Assembly (NCBI GenBank): GCA_032158295.1
Contig: CM063246.1
Location: 2,885,371 to 2,949,370 of the forward strand
Length of the DNA: 64,000 bases
From: Pycnopodia helianthoides
Taxonomy: Eukaryota > Echinodermata > Asteroidea > Forcipulatida > Asteriidae
Direction: 5' to 3'
Shown here: positions 53,504-64,000 of the stretch, piece by piece
How positions within the stretch are numbered: the stretch's first letter is position 1
Layout: the number at the start of each line of letters is the position of its first letter
Notes under the pieces: generated by a model
What the model was told of the DNA's origin: nothing
The model's input: the letters and a program-made list of their open reading frames with translations, nothing else
Databases searched by the model: none
Made by a program: the position numbers and the translations under genes

Positions 53504-55540
53504 ACAGTGTATATGGAAACCACTACCAGGTGTGGTTGTATAACAGTCAATGGAGGGGTTACATCTCCTAATTAGATTAGCAAGGTTGTTAATTGAACAG
53601 GTTGATTCATGTTTAAATACTACCCTATTGCTTATCTGCTCAGAAGATGATATCTGGGTGGCAATAAAATACGATAATTATCACACACCTGAAAGGCTCT
53701 TATCAGAGCTCACCCCATGACCTGTCTCTGTTGCTCTTGGGTGTCAAATCCTGCAGGTGCAATCTGGGGAGATGTGTAAACCTAAACACGGTGTTGTTTC
53801 TATTTTAGAGTTGCTTTTGTAGTATTAAACAATTGACTCCAGATTTGCATCAATTATATGGGGTTTAGTCAGCTTGATTTCAATGTTATTTTATTTTAAA
53901 GGCGATATGGGCCTACAGGATTGGTAGAGCTGACCAAATAGTTGGAGACAGTGTTCAGTGTTTTGGGTGATCAACCAGTATGCATGAAATAACAAATCTG
54001 TGAAAATGTGTGCTTAATTCATTGTGTGGGTCAGGAGAAAATAGTGGAAAACAGTGCACAATTCCCAGCATGTAAACACACATTATTTGTCCTTAACTTA
54101 GTTGTAACAACTGTAATCAGCTGTTGCATTTTTTTTAGGTTTTCAGATACAGTTCTTTCGAATAGGACTTCATTTCAGAGGGAAATATTTCACAGAAGAA
54201 AATGGTTCTAGTATGAACTTCATAATCATTAAATTTTCAGACTAGTATTACTATTAAACAAAGATATTTTTTTTATCCTTACCAATCCCGTATTAAATCT
54301 TTAAATCTTTGGATTTAAAAGTCTGTGAGCGGGGGGTTGTCCTTTGGTCTGGGGAAAGGCAAAAATAGAGAGAGAAAAAACTGTCATTGGTGATATGTGC
54401 CCTACGGCCAGGGCCCCTGTTTCAATGGCCCGGCCGTAGACATTCCTGGTGATAAAGTGCCCCACCTATGTGCCCCAGTCTCCTTTTCCCACCAACCTCT
54501 ACTTTGCCCAAACTTTGCTTGTTGATACAATTCACAAGAGCCTGGTATCCAACCTGCTATTCCTGCTGAGCCAGGTTTGGGATTTAATTTGTTAAGTGGT
54601 GGCTCGGGCCGATCACATTGCTGTTAGTCATTAAGAGTATTTCCCACCCACATGCCAGTCCTCTCCTACGACTCGACCCCTACTAATAGCTCTAAGGTCA
54701 GGTCATGTGAGGTCACTGGTCAACCAACCTGATAATCTTCGATATCCCAGAGCACACCTGCTCCGGTGGTCACCTTCCCCCCTCTCAACAAATGACGCAT
54801 TAGAGCATTTGGACAATCTGCAGGCAAACGAAAATCTTGTATTTGTTGTAGGAATAGAAGTGAGCACATTTATTCCTTTGTGTCTATGTCTCAAGGAATA
54901 TTTTCATAAATCTCGATAGTTAAAAGGCACTGAAACCAATACGATGTTTTTTGTCCCAAGTGCAATTATTGCGCTGTACATAAATAAGAAAAGAAATTTT
55001 GTTGTTATTCTCAGTCAGGGAAAATAAGCTGATGATGTCCCATCCCTAGAAAACCTTTTTCTTTTAATAATCTCATTTTAAGTTTGTGTTTTGCATGTAG
55101 CTACTACCAAACTGTAAACCCAAAACAATATTGATACTACACCATGCAATGCCTAAAAACTTGATTAAATACATAAAATCACCCCAAACTATACTGTGGT
55201 TATTAAGCTTCTTAAATTTCAAGGAAATCAGAAATGAGTTTCCTGCGAGAGGCATCATTGCATGCACATGTTGCAGGGTGTTGCACGGTGCATTGTTGCC
55301 ATTTGAGCCGTGGTGGTTTTTTAAGAAAACAGCATGAAACCACAAGTGTCCGTTTTACATGTTTGTTATACTCTATAAACATTGTTGGTAGAGTCTGGGA
55401 ACATGTGTACATGTGCTGTGCTGTTACTGGGATTGTGTTTAGTTTGGGGCACTGCTCTACGTGTATGTTCCAACAATGTTCTGATTGACAATTCTCTATA
55501 TGGATTCTCTGATAACCCATCGTGATCTACATGCTATAGG
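53504..55540. other. Non-coding sequence
   Basis: 53920-54310 has faint similarity to family I/A ends (tgaaataacaaatctgtgaaaatg, ccttaccaatcccgta). No supported gene. Confidence 0.3.
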
Positions 55541-55650
55541 GTGAGGGTTGGGGTTAGGGTTAGGAACATACATTTGTAGGGTGTCGGAACGAAGGGTCTC
55601 AGAATACAGGGATGTCGCAACACAGTGGTGTGGGAATGTAGATTTGTAAC
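55541..55650 (+). repeat. Short telomere-like tract and GTCGGAA words
   Basis: GGGTGAGGGTTGGGGTTAGG with GTTAGG follows, then ggaacatacatttgtagggtgtcggaacgaagggtctc, cagggatgtcgcaacacagtgg and gtgtgggaatgtag. The latter is an imperfect repeat of G(T/G)GTGTCGGAA(C/T)-type words. Confidence 0.5.
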
Positions 55651-56619
55651 CTGTAGTTGATGTGATAGTTTGCAAACTTATGATGAAGATTTGGGTTAAT
55701 TATTGGGTCAAAATTGATGACTTTTTTTTTTACAGTGGTCATCTTAGTCATAAACATTTTTTTTTAATGGGGAAGATAAACAAAACAGCATATAAAGTGG
55801 TCCTTATTCTGTGGCCAGGCAAATATCAGACCATTAAAATAGGTTTTTTAATAACATAGGTCAAACCGACAACAAAGAAATAAACAAATAAACAGTCGGT
55901 TTTGACAGGACTGGTCAGATTCTAGGTCAAAACCACTTGATGGCAATTGGGTCAAGATTTCGGTCACGGGAAAATTGGGTCGCCCGAATTGTTGATTGCT
56001 TTTTTTTAAGTGGCTGGTGAGAGATATAACTGGACACTAATCTGGATGATATTAAAAGTAGAGAGAGATGTTATCAGTGGTGTGCCTCCATGCTTAGGTG
56101 CCGGTTGGACTTGGTAGGGTGTTCACAACATTGGCAGGTTAGAAAACATTTAAGGCAAAAATAATTTTTTTTAAACGCGTTTAGTGTCCTGCCTTTTTGA
56201 AAAAAGGGAAGGGGGGGGGCTTTAAAAAAAATTTTTTTTTTAAATTGCCACTTGACACATTTTTCAAGACAACCGGCGGGGCTGTTATTCAAGATGGTTG
56301 CCAGCTTTTTTTCCTGTGTTTTTTATGGTGTGCTTAAGTAAAAAAAAATACAACCTTATGTATTTTAGAACTTATTTTTTTCATCAGAGATCGTGAAAAT
56401 TGTTCCTTAAAAAACCAGGAAAAAAAAAAACAGGAGGCGGCCTGTAAAAAGGAAGCAGGCGGGGATGCTTAACAAGTTTTTTTTTTTATTTGGCCTAAAA
56501 TTACACGGTAATTCTGGTTCTGTGCTAATTTTTGTTTAACAAATGAAGTTGCTCCGAAATAAATTTTTGTTCAGGGCTGAGAAAAGTTTCTGAGCTCCGG
56601 TCATCTGACACGAAACTTC
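55651..56619. other. Non-coding, homopolymer-rich
   Basis: T-runs and G-runs (55724-55732, 56210-56219, 56238-56242, 56477-56487). 56114-56170 is a family I fragment. No gene. Confidence 0.35.
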
Positions 56620-56900
56620 TTCTTGTTCCATGTACACGCCACTCATGGGGACACCCGATCCTTCTCACACTCTGGCCCATCACTATGGAATGAACTCCCC
56701 TCTCAATCTCCGACAAGCCATTACATAATACCAGCTTCAAAACTCATTGAAAACTTATTTGTGTGTTTATATTGTCATCTTTGTAACTCATTGTCGTCCC
56801 ACTTGGTTTTTTTTCTGCATCTCTCCTGCACCAGGAAGGAGTGTCTTTTTATTAGACAGACTTGGTGCATTACAAACGGCCACTGTTCTTATTATTATTT
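56620..56900 (+). pseudogene. 3-prime relic of a non-LTR retrotransposon reverse transcriptase
   Basis: The frame reads FFLFHVHATHGDTRSFSHSG, then PSLWNELPSQ and, further on, SKLIENLFVCLYC. This corresponds to the LINE C-terminal GDRSFS-PxLWN-LP segment also seen at 8451. It ends in a TTATT/ATT microsatellite (56888-56906). No polymerase domain is present. Confidence 0.7.
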
Positions 56901-57837
56901 ATTACTTACAAAGTTGAGTTAACTTTGTCGGAGTGAAGATATGAATGACATCAGTAAGTTTGTATAATGATTGTTACAATTTTTTTTTTTTTTTGGGGGG
57001 GGGGATCGGGGAAAATATGTTTTGGGCTGATAACATCTGACCCAGGAGAAAATTATGCTTTGAACTGCCTATTATTCGGCCACTAGCTCTTATAGTTCCT
57101 TCTGTACCATATATGGTCAGATAAAATCTGGTTGTGCCCCAAATTAATTTATTTTGATTAAATATAAAACCGTTTCTTAAGGGGGGGGGGCTGGAAGGGT
57201 CAACTAGGGATTGTGGTCATTTCTAATTTTGCTCAGATTATCAATCAAAATTTGTTTGCACTTGTTGAGACTTTGAGTTTCTTTGGGGTAAACCCACACT
57301 CTTCCGAAACTGTTTAATTCACAAAACTGTTCTCCTTGGGTTCTTCATTGTGCATTTGTAACACAGGGGGAGACATTGTAATATTGCTATTCGGTTGATA
57401 TCTTTGATGCTTTTGTGCGAATAACTTATAAGCCAACCAGTATGAGAAACTTGATGCCTAGTCATTTTTTAAGGACATAATGACCCCATTGCCCCAGGGG
57501 ACTCGAGAAAATAATAGTCCCAGTCTGGCCGGAGACTTTTGATTGTGACATTCGGCAGGAATTCATTTTAAAATTGGGTTACACTAATTTGTAATAGGAT
57601 TAAGGGTTTATATGGTTTTCACAACATGCGGCTGAAGTTTACACAAAGTGTCTAATTTGTGCGTTGCTTTTGAAGTATTGACTGTATTCAGCAAGACGGC
57701 AAACTAGCTTCCATATACAACCCCCCCTCCCTAAAAAAAAAAACGGGTATGCCAATCTGCAAATTGGCTTCCCAAAGAAATTGGGAATTGGCTCCCTTGC
57801 TAAGTTCTAAAATGAAAAAAAAACTTGTGCTCATTTG
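56901..57837. other. Non-coding, homopolymer-rich
   Basis: T16/G11 junction at 56980-57003, G10 at 57181, C7 and A10 near 57722-57742. No gene. Confidence 0.35.
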
Positions 57838-58003
57838 CAGGCCTGGAATTTTTTTCTTTTAGAGGGCAAGGTCATTTTCATTTTGCAAAGGGCACTTCCA
57901 TTGGAAAGTAAAGTCTATGGGAAACTTTTTAAGGGGCACCAAGGCCCAAGACCAGGGGCAACAGAGGTCATGGCCTTCGTGGCCTCCGTGTAAACTCCAG
58001 GCC
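57838..58003 (+). mobile_element. Family G element, copy 8 (near full-length)
   Basis: CAGGCCTGGAATTTTTTTCT, gagggcaaggtcattttcat, ttgcaaagggcacttccatt, ggggcaccaaggcccaagac and gtaaactccaggcc. This is the best representative of the family. Confidence 0.8.
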
Positions 58004-60799
58004 AGGTAATGAGTGCATACTTCTTAAGAAAAGGTAAAAACTTACACTTGTAATCCTTTGGAAAATGTTGATTTGTTTGCATTTTATTCGAGAATCAAAC
58101 AAGAAAGAAAAGGAAAACTGTGTTTTCACCACCAAGAGATGATGGGAGTCTTCCATGGGGGGGGGGCCTTGGAAATATAATATTTTAGTTTACTTACCAA
58201 CCCAATATTTATTGTGATGGGCAATGTGTGTTACTGATTTCCTGGAGAATTTTGCTGAGCCCCCTCAAAAAGAGAGAGGTTTTAAATCAAGAAAGAGGTA
58301 AATGAAATGAGACTCTGATGACACATGGATGACTTGGATGAGTGAATTTACTGCATACCTCTGAATCTGACCATGGTTTAATACTTATTCCTCAAACAGT
58401 GTACCAAGAATGATATCATAATCAGTGTTAACGATTTGTTGAAAGTAGTTGATCAAATAAACTGCAAGATTAAATTGCTGGTCCTAAAGCTGTGGGGGTC
58501 GGTCGGGGGGGGGGGGGGGGGTATATATACTGACTTATGATAGGAGAGGATATCACTATGAGGTGTAATAATTGGTTAGCAGCTTACTGGTGATTCTGCT
58601 GGCACCGAGCCACCAAGTGATTAGAGGTATGGGGTACAAAGAGTTTGGGGAGATTTGTTGAAGGACCAGTGCGGCTGTTACAATTAGTGTTTAAATCAAG
58701 GATTCTTCTCCGGTGTGGAATTTGTCAAGATTATACGGTTGGGATTCTGATGAGAGTAAAGAACCGAGCAAGATGGGCGCTGTGTGTTAGTGTGATGTCT
58801 GGAAGCATTGTCAGTCAGGCACAATAGGGTGAGGCTGGCTGGTTTGTTTGTCTTGTTGGAAAAGGTAAGACAGAAATGTCACTCAGGAGCACGTTGCTCC
58901 TAAATGTGGAATGTGTCTTGTAAGACAGTTGTACGTCCATGTGTGTGGACCCTCAGAGAGGAATTTACAGCCACTTACTACACATCTTTAATGGGAGTGG
59001 GGGGGTGGGCAAGTCGGGGCAAAGACACAATATTTGGGGGTGTGGGGGCTTTTGATGTTTCAAACCATTAATAGGAAGGGGGGCGAGGGTTCACAGGCCT
59101 TGCACTTAGGCCTTTTGTAACGTAGCCCACCAGGCTAGTAAACTATGCATTTCGCTTGTCCCAAGGGATAACATTTTAATTATGTATTGTCATAAACTTC
59201 TTTCTGATGTACTTTTATGGTTGTGATCGCAAACCAGATTTAATGGTTAAATTTATATACATTCAAACACTCAAAATTAAACACATTTTCAAAAGTTATT
59301 GTTCACATTTGAAAAGGAAGATATTTGAGTTATTTAAACAAGCTCAGTTTGAAGTAGCCCACAGGGCAAGTTGTGAGAAGTGGCCATTGCAGTTTTTTAC
59401 TAGACAATGTATGCCGCCTTTTTGCCGGGTTCAGTGGTAAAGGTGAGCCTGGGTTCTGAATGTGCGCCCCACCCCACCGCTCTGGTCACGACGCTGCGGA
59501 GGCAGGTTGTTGTTTTGTTGTTGCTGTTCTTCTTCTTCTTAAAGTTAGTTTCGTTCAAGAATAGGGTTGGAAATACAACTTTGAAATATTTCTGATAATT
59601 GTAATAAGCTAGGTCTTAATAATTAAAATTAATGTTTGACAATTTTGTTCGGCAACATGTAAGATACAGATCAACCCATGGGATCAAAAGTGTTCAAATC
59701 AAAGTAATCTGTCTTCTACTCCCCAAACAATTTGTTAGTTTAAAGAAAAAGTTGTCAACTTTGTATCAAAGTTATGACACGGTGTTAACCAGAAATTTCC
59801 GCAAAAAAAGTACAACAAATACTGAGCAATACATTTCAAGTATTTAAATATTTTGGGTCAAAACACTTTTCCTGACCCATTCTAAGTGTGACCTCCAACC
59901 GGCACAAGAATAAAAAAACTGTTTCAAAACGTTAGTCCTTATCCGAAGGCCACATTTCCTTGTGAGCAAGAGAGCCCCTTTACCTACTTAGCCTACGTAC
60001 CCTTTACCACTCGCCCCGCCCCCCCCCCCTGCAAAGCGCCGCTAACAACAACAAAGATTATCACCGTCTAATCATCACCAAATCAAACTTCTTTCAATGC
60101 ATTTTTTGACACCCCCCTCTAGTGTTTTGCCAATCCTCTGTGTGAGTCATCGGCCTTCCCTCTTTAAAAAAAAGAGAGAAGAAAACAAAATTGAATGAAA
60201 TTTTGACGTCAATTTTTATGGTCGGATTGATAAGGGAAGGTCATTGACATTTTACCCTTGCAGCTGCCAGTAGCTGAGTACAGCGGAGGGTCAGTGGGTG
60301 TTCAATTGTAGGTAACTTACTTTTTAGGGACATTGACTTCATGCTGTGAGGAGTGGACGGTAGCGTTTATCAATCACTGTACTTCATCGAGTTTTCAGAT
60401 AGGGGGGGGGGGGTGGTAGGTTTGAAGGGCACAGAAAAGTCAAGGTTACTTTCTCCGTTTTCATCCCTGTAAATAAATGTAAAGAATGACCAGCAGCTCT
60501 AAAACCACAGCTAATATTATGCAGTTATTAACTTTGTACCCTTTAGAGACTGTTTAATGGGATCAGGTTTGCTTAGTGGACCCTGGTTCAAATCCCTACT
60601 CTGACCGGAGCCTTGCATGTGGTTTTGTGTTCAGTTCCTACCTGATCGTTTGGGTTTTCCCCTTTTAGGCCTAAAAGACTGAAAATTCGTTCTCGTTTCC
60701 TATTTATCCTGTTATTGGCAAAATAATGATGTTGATGGATGTGTAACAAAAGCATTTTTTTTACACAGAATATCAAGTAATAAACCACAAGGAAAACTG
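58004..60799. other. Non-coding sequence
   Basis: Long G-run at 58505-58521 and C-run at 60019-60028. 60580-60600 has a tRNA B-box-like ggttcaaatccctac without a recognisable A box. Short frames at 58645-58827 and 59207-59440 have no support. Confidence 0.3.
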
Positions 60800-61025
60800 A
60801 CTGGGTAAATTTTTAATAATTTTGGGTTGAACAAAGAAAATTGATCAGAGCGAGATTTGAACCAACGACTTTGGATTAACGTGCTGACGCTCTACCAACT
60901 GAGCTATCTAGCCGTATATATGTTGGCAGTATCCCTGTTTGGTCAATATCTTTGTTCGGGGTGCCAGTCAGAAGCCATACAACCATTAACTGCCTTGTGG
61001 CCAGGGATCAGACCCAAGTTTGCTT
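60800..61025 (-). mobile_element. tRNA-like element in inverted arms, copy 4
   Basis: Minus strand: the arm GAACAAAGATATTGACC, core 60843-60913 (GATAGCTCAGTTGGTAGAGC, GGTTCAAATCTCGC), then TCAATTTTCTTTGTTCAACC. The extra sequence (tgatccctggccacaaggca on minus) is present as in copy 3. Confidence 0.85.
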
Positions 61026-61084
61026 GAGCAGACAACGGTGGGTAACATTTTTTGGCTATAAAGCAAAAAAAAAAAAAAAAAAAA

Positions 61085-61214
61085 CAAGCAGGATACCAGT
61101 CACAAATGGTATACACGACATTGCATTTTGACAGGTAACCTTATTCTGGTAAGAACAATTTAAATGTAGTTAAATGTTTTGTGTGTGCCGAAGCAGCTGT
61201 ATGAGATTGGGCCC
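61085..61214. mobile_element. Family C fragment after a poly(A) run
   Basis: AAGCAGGATACCAGTCACAA ... GTATGAGATTGGGCCC, right half only. A22-type A-run at 61064-61084 precedes it. Confidence 0.6.
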
Positions 61215-62257
61215 AGATGAGTTTTCATTTTGCTTTTCATTTTATCTACGGTTGTAGTTTCCACATTTCTGAAAGTTTATTACAATGACTCATTTTCCAT
61301 TTTTTTTTTTCTAACATGAGATGACGTTGCATCTAGCGTGCATTCATACATGAACAGACATACTTATAAGGAGCTGTTTGATCACGTTGGAATGAACATA
61401 GGCAGAGCCAAACATGACACGAGAAGCCATCGAATCCAAATAAACATCTCTGTAGAGGGATGCGTCAGCCCGTTTGGGTTTACGTGAATGTGCCTCATCA
61501 TAATCGTAAATTGCATCCCCATTATACATTTTTTATTATGCAGAAGAATTTGTACAACACTTAGTAAATGTCGCTTTGGTATGAAGGGTTCTGCCCAGGA
61601 TTTCTGCAGTGGCGGGAAAAATAATTCCCTGGAAACCATTGGAGATGGATCAGTTACAGATGGATCCTAAAGATAGACCCAAACCAAAGAAGTACTCCAA
61701 ATTTATGGCTTGGAAACCTTTTTCTTTTTACTGGTATATACCCAAATTTACATTTCGTTAAAAAACCTTTGAAAGGAAATTGCAAGTTTAATTATACAGT
61801 TTGGGAAATTTGCGGTGGTCGGAAACAGAGAAAATTCTGCCAGTGGTGGTTGGGGAATCCTGAGTGCCGGGCGGGTTTTCCGGCACCGACCACTGTGGGC
61901 AGAACCCTGGATATGAATTTTTTAGTCCAGCGGATAGGTGGAAACCAGAATAAACGGAATGAAATGAAAAATCAGTACGCTCTGTTTGTCATTCCAGAGA
62001 AGTCAATGAGTACCAAATGATAACAAGCCTTAACAAAAATAACAGTAAGATTTCTGGAAAAAAACTACTGAAAAAGTAGAGTGTAAATAAATTAATGCGC
62101 AAATAATTAAACAGATACATTGAAAAATCAGATAAATAAAAGTAAATGAATAAGACATAAGTAAATAGATACAAAAAATGAAGAAACAATTACTGTCAGT
62201 CATATTTAAAACAAAGTTTTTCCTCTATAAAGCGACTAAAGTTTTAACCATGGAGGA
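61215..62257. other. Non-coding; weak inverted words
   Basis: ggttctgcccaggatttctgcagtggc (61588-61614) and gccagtggtggttgg / ccggcaccgaccactgtgggcagaaccc (61839-61910) are related inverted words, possibly ends of one more element. No gene. Confidence 0.3.
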
Positions 62258-62308
62258 TTTTCACACTTTTTTTTATTCACACTTTTTTTTATTCACACTT
62301 TTTTTTAT
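62258..62308. repeat. Three tandem copies of a 16-bp T-rich unit
   Basis: TTCACACTTTTTTTTA repeats three times with almost no change. Confidence 0.85.
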
Positions 62309-62577
62309 GCCATCAATGCCGACCCAAAGTGCAAAAAGCCATAACTGCCTTTCAAAATGCATACAACGGACGAGTGTGAGATTTAAAAAAGGAAAAACCT
62401 GAATGATTAATTTGACCATTTTGAACCCCCCACCCCAGGGAATCCATGCAAACCTGTGCTTAGCAAACAATATTTAGCTATGATTTATTACAGCAAAATA
62501 AAAAAAGAACTTTGTGCATGAGTTTCTTCAATTATATAAAACTTCACAAACCAAAACCCTTCTTTGTGTTTCAACTG

Positions 62578-62745
62578 TTTTGGGTTGGACAAAGACAAAA
62601 TTGAATAGAGCGGGATTTGAACCTGCGACCTCGGGATTAACGTGCAGGCACTCTACCAACTGAGCTATAATGTTGGTGGTCTCCCTATTTTGTCAATGTC
62701 TTTGTTCGGGGGGGGGGGGGGCAGTCAGAAGCCGTTCTAAATTGT
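62578..62745 (-). mobile_element. tRNA-like element in inverted arms, copy 5
   Basis: Minus strand core 62604-62670: TAGCTCAGTTGGTAGAGTGC, GGTCGCAGGTTCAAATCCCG. Arms GAACAAAGACATTGACA and CAATTTTGTCTTTGTCCAAC. A G14 run (62708-62721) replaces the CACCCCC part. Confidence 0.82.
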
Positions 62746-62933
62746 ACGGCTTTATTATGTTCTAAGACGTCATAGTTTTTGTTGATCGGAAATGTGTGAA
62801 TGGCAGAGCTTTCTTAGCTTCGTTTGTTTGTTGTAATAAAATGAAAGGGTTGCCTGTTACCCTGCACAGGAAACTTCCGATGGTGTTGAAAGAATGCTTG
62901 AAGGCATTAGTACTATTTCATGGATGAGAAATA

Positions 62934-63068
62934 AAAAAACAACTAAAGCATTTCTGACAAAAAAATATTTCAAGGGAAGTTTTCCACCATGACCATCTTT
63001 ATGTCATATAAAATAGTGTGTAAATCTGTTAACATTTATTTTTACCAATGTTGTACACACCCTTAAAG
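62934..63068. mobile_element. Family I fragment
   Basis: tttctgacaaaaaaatatttcaagg, ttttccaccatgaccatctt, ttaccaatgttgtacacaccctt; right-end half of family I. Confidence 0.45.
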
Positions 63069-63097
63069 AGTATAAATGTTTAATTGTATCTAATCTC

Positions 63098-63534
63098 AAA
63101 GGTAGGGTCCTACTTTGGTAATAAACCCCCCCCCCTAAGAAAAAAAACCCAAAAAACCAAGTGTAACTACTATCTGAAAGCCTCCTCTTTATAAATTATA
63201 AAGATGGCGATGGCAGTAATCCTCCTGCAAAATTATTTCATCTGAAATGCCCCCTGTTGATAAAAGTATGTCGAAAGATTCATGTCGCCAAAGCTCACCT
63301 CAAGGCAATTTCTGTGATGTCCGTTTGTAAATGCTGTGGCCAAAAGATGCGGTTGGTACCCGCTGTCATCTCGCTAATCGCGGATGAATAGACGTTTTTG
63401 AAGAAAATACAATGATAGATTTTTGCTGTTTTCTCAAGTACACACTGTGGTGACTTTAATTGTATCTGTCTTGATAATTTGGCCTTAAAATCAGCATCAG
63501 GTCGCCAAAAACCAATCTATGACCCTACCTTTAA
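63098..63534 (+). mobile_element. Family H TTAA-target element, copy 4
   Basis: AAAGGTAGGGTCCTACTTTGG at the left; CCAATCTATGACCCTACCT with TTAA 63531-63534 at the right. Contains gctgtggccaaaagatgcgg, ttggtacccgctgtcatctc. The left TTAA is lost. Confidence 0.8.
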
Positions 63535-63973
63535 GGGCTACAAACTAGGACAGCATTTTATTAATCCCACTCAATGTCCGATATTTATGAATATAACAGA
63601 CCTTGCCGATCTGCGCTCCCAACCCATTACACAATGAAGGCCTTATATCGCAAGATTATCGCCAATTTACAATCATTACCATAAAGCATTTCCCACTGCC
63701 TTTGTGACTCTGGACCACTGTAGTGGACTTTTTCTCTCTCCTTGACTCGGTCACTGCTGCATTTTTTTTCTTTGGACCTTTGAGGTACCAATGTGTGTAG
63801 GGTTTGTATTGAGGACCCCTGCTGTTGGGCATTAGAGGCACAATGTGCAAGCGGAGTGGTGTTTAGCCGGAAAAAAATATGTGGGTACTCGGTCAGAATA
63901 TTATAACTGTGGTTAAAGATAAAGTTGTAATTGGAAAAAAAAATTAGAACAACCTCAACTTGCAGTGCTGGTT
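63535..63973. other. Non-coding sequence
   Basis: Minus-strand frames here are not supported by splice signals or similarity. Confidence 0.3.
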
Positions 63974-64000
63974 TCATGGAGCTGCTTAAAGCACTAAAAA
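63974..64000. mobile_element. Family C copy cut by the window end
   Basis: TTCATGGAGCTGCTTAAAGCACTAAAAA matches the start of family C. Confidence 0.5.

Overview
The window reads as nuclear DNA of an invertebrate animal with an intron-rich, repeat-rich genome, most likely an echinoderm (perhaps a sea star). The reasons are AT-rich non-coding DNA, one clear animal nuclear gene with spliceosomal introns, and many small palindromic or terminal-inverted-repeat (TIR) elements of a kind I associate with echinoderms. The species-level part is inference. I see no bacterial features: no operons, CRISPR arrays or rRNA.

Genes are sparse. (1) On the minus strand, 4251-5736, there is a complete two-exon TMEM70 gene, a mitochondrial inner-membrane assembly factor. 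The exons join in phase across a 616-base intron with good splice signals. (2) Upstream of it a short promoter-like region separates TMEM70 from what may be a divergent plus-strand gene: a possible first exon donor at 6116/6117, a weak internal exon near 7864-8032, and a better terminal coding exon at 12117-12321. I do not recognise its product. (3) A plus-strand coding exon at 50579-50782 carries the N-terminal conserved segment of the PLEKHG4 / PLEKHG4B / KIAA1755 (puratrophin-like) family. Two possible upstream phase-0 start exons are at 17249-17314 (strong donor) and 45328-45507 (weak donor). The rest of that gene is not found in the window.

Most of the window is repeats. At least three families of non-autonomous DNA elements sit at TTAA targets (called A, B and H here). 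Others are: family C (GGGCCCAATTTCATAGAGC palindromes), family D (long perfect hairpins opening with TCGATTTCAC), family E (a loose inverted element), family G (CAGGCCTGGAATT ends), family I (ACAACATTGGT), family J (AGACCATGTAACC ends), family K (a shared 160-bp block), family L (GTGGTGTAACTAGGG), family M, a 4-bp-TSD family with GTGCACAGCCACAATCATGG ends, and a TA-flanked element. There are five copies of a tRNA-like element enclosed by short inverted arms, other tRNA-derived SINE-like units, and two 3-prime relics of a non-LTR reverse transcriptase. Tandem repeats include a nine-copy 36-bp minisatellite, a degenerate interstitial telomere-like tract next to ACGT-centred palindromes, and several degenerate arrays.

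The most informative observations are about insertion history. A tandem duplication keeps both an occupied and an empty site for one TIR element, giving its target duplication directly. A palindromic element is nested inside another element. Two family-A copies abut and share one TTAA. I do not see a convincing new multi-gene system.
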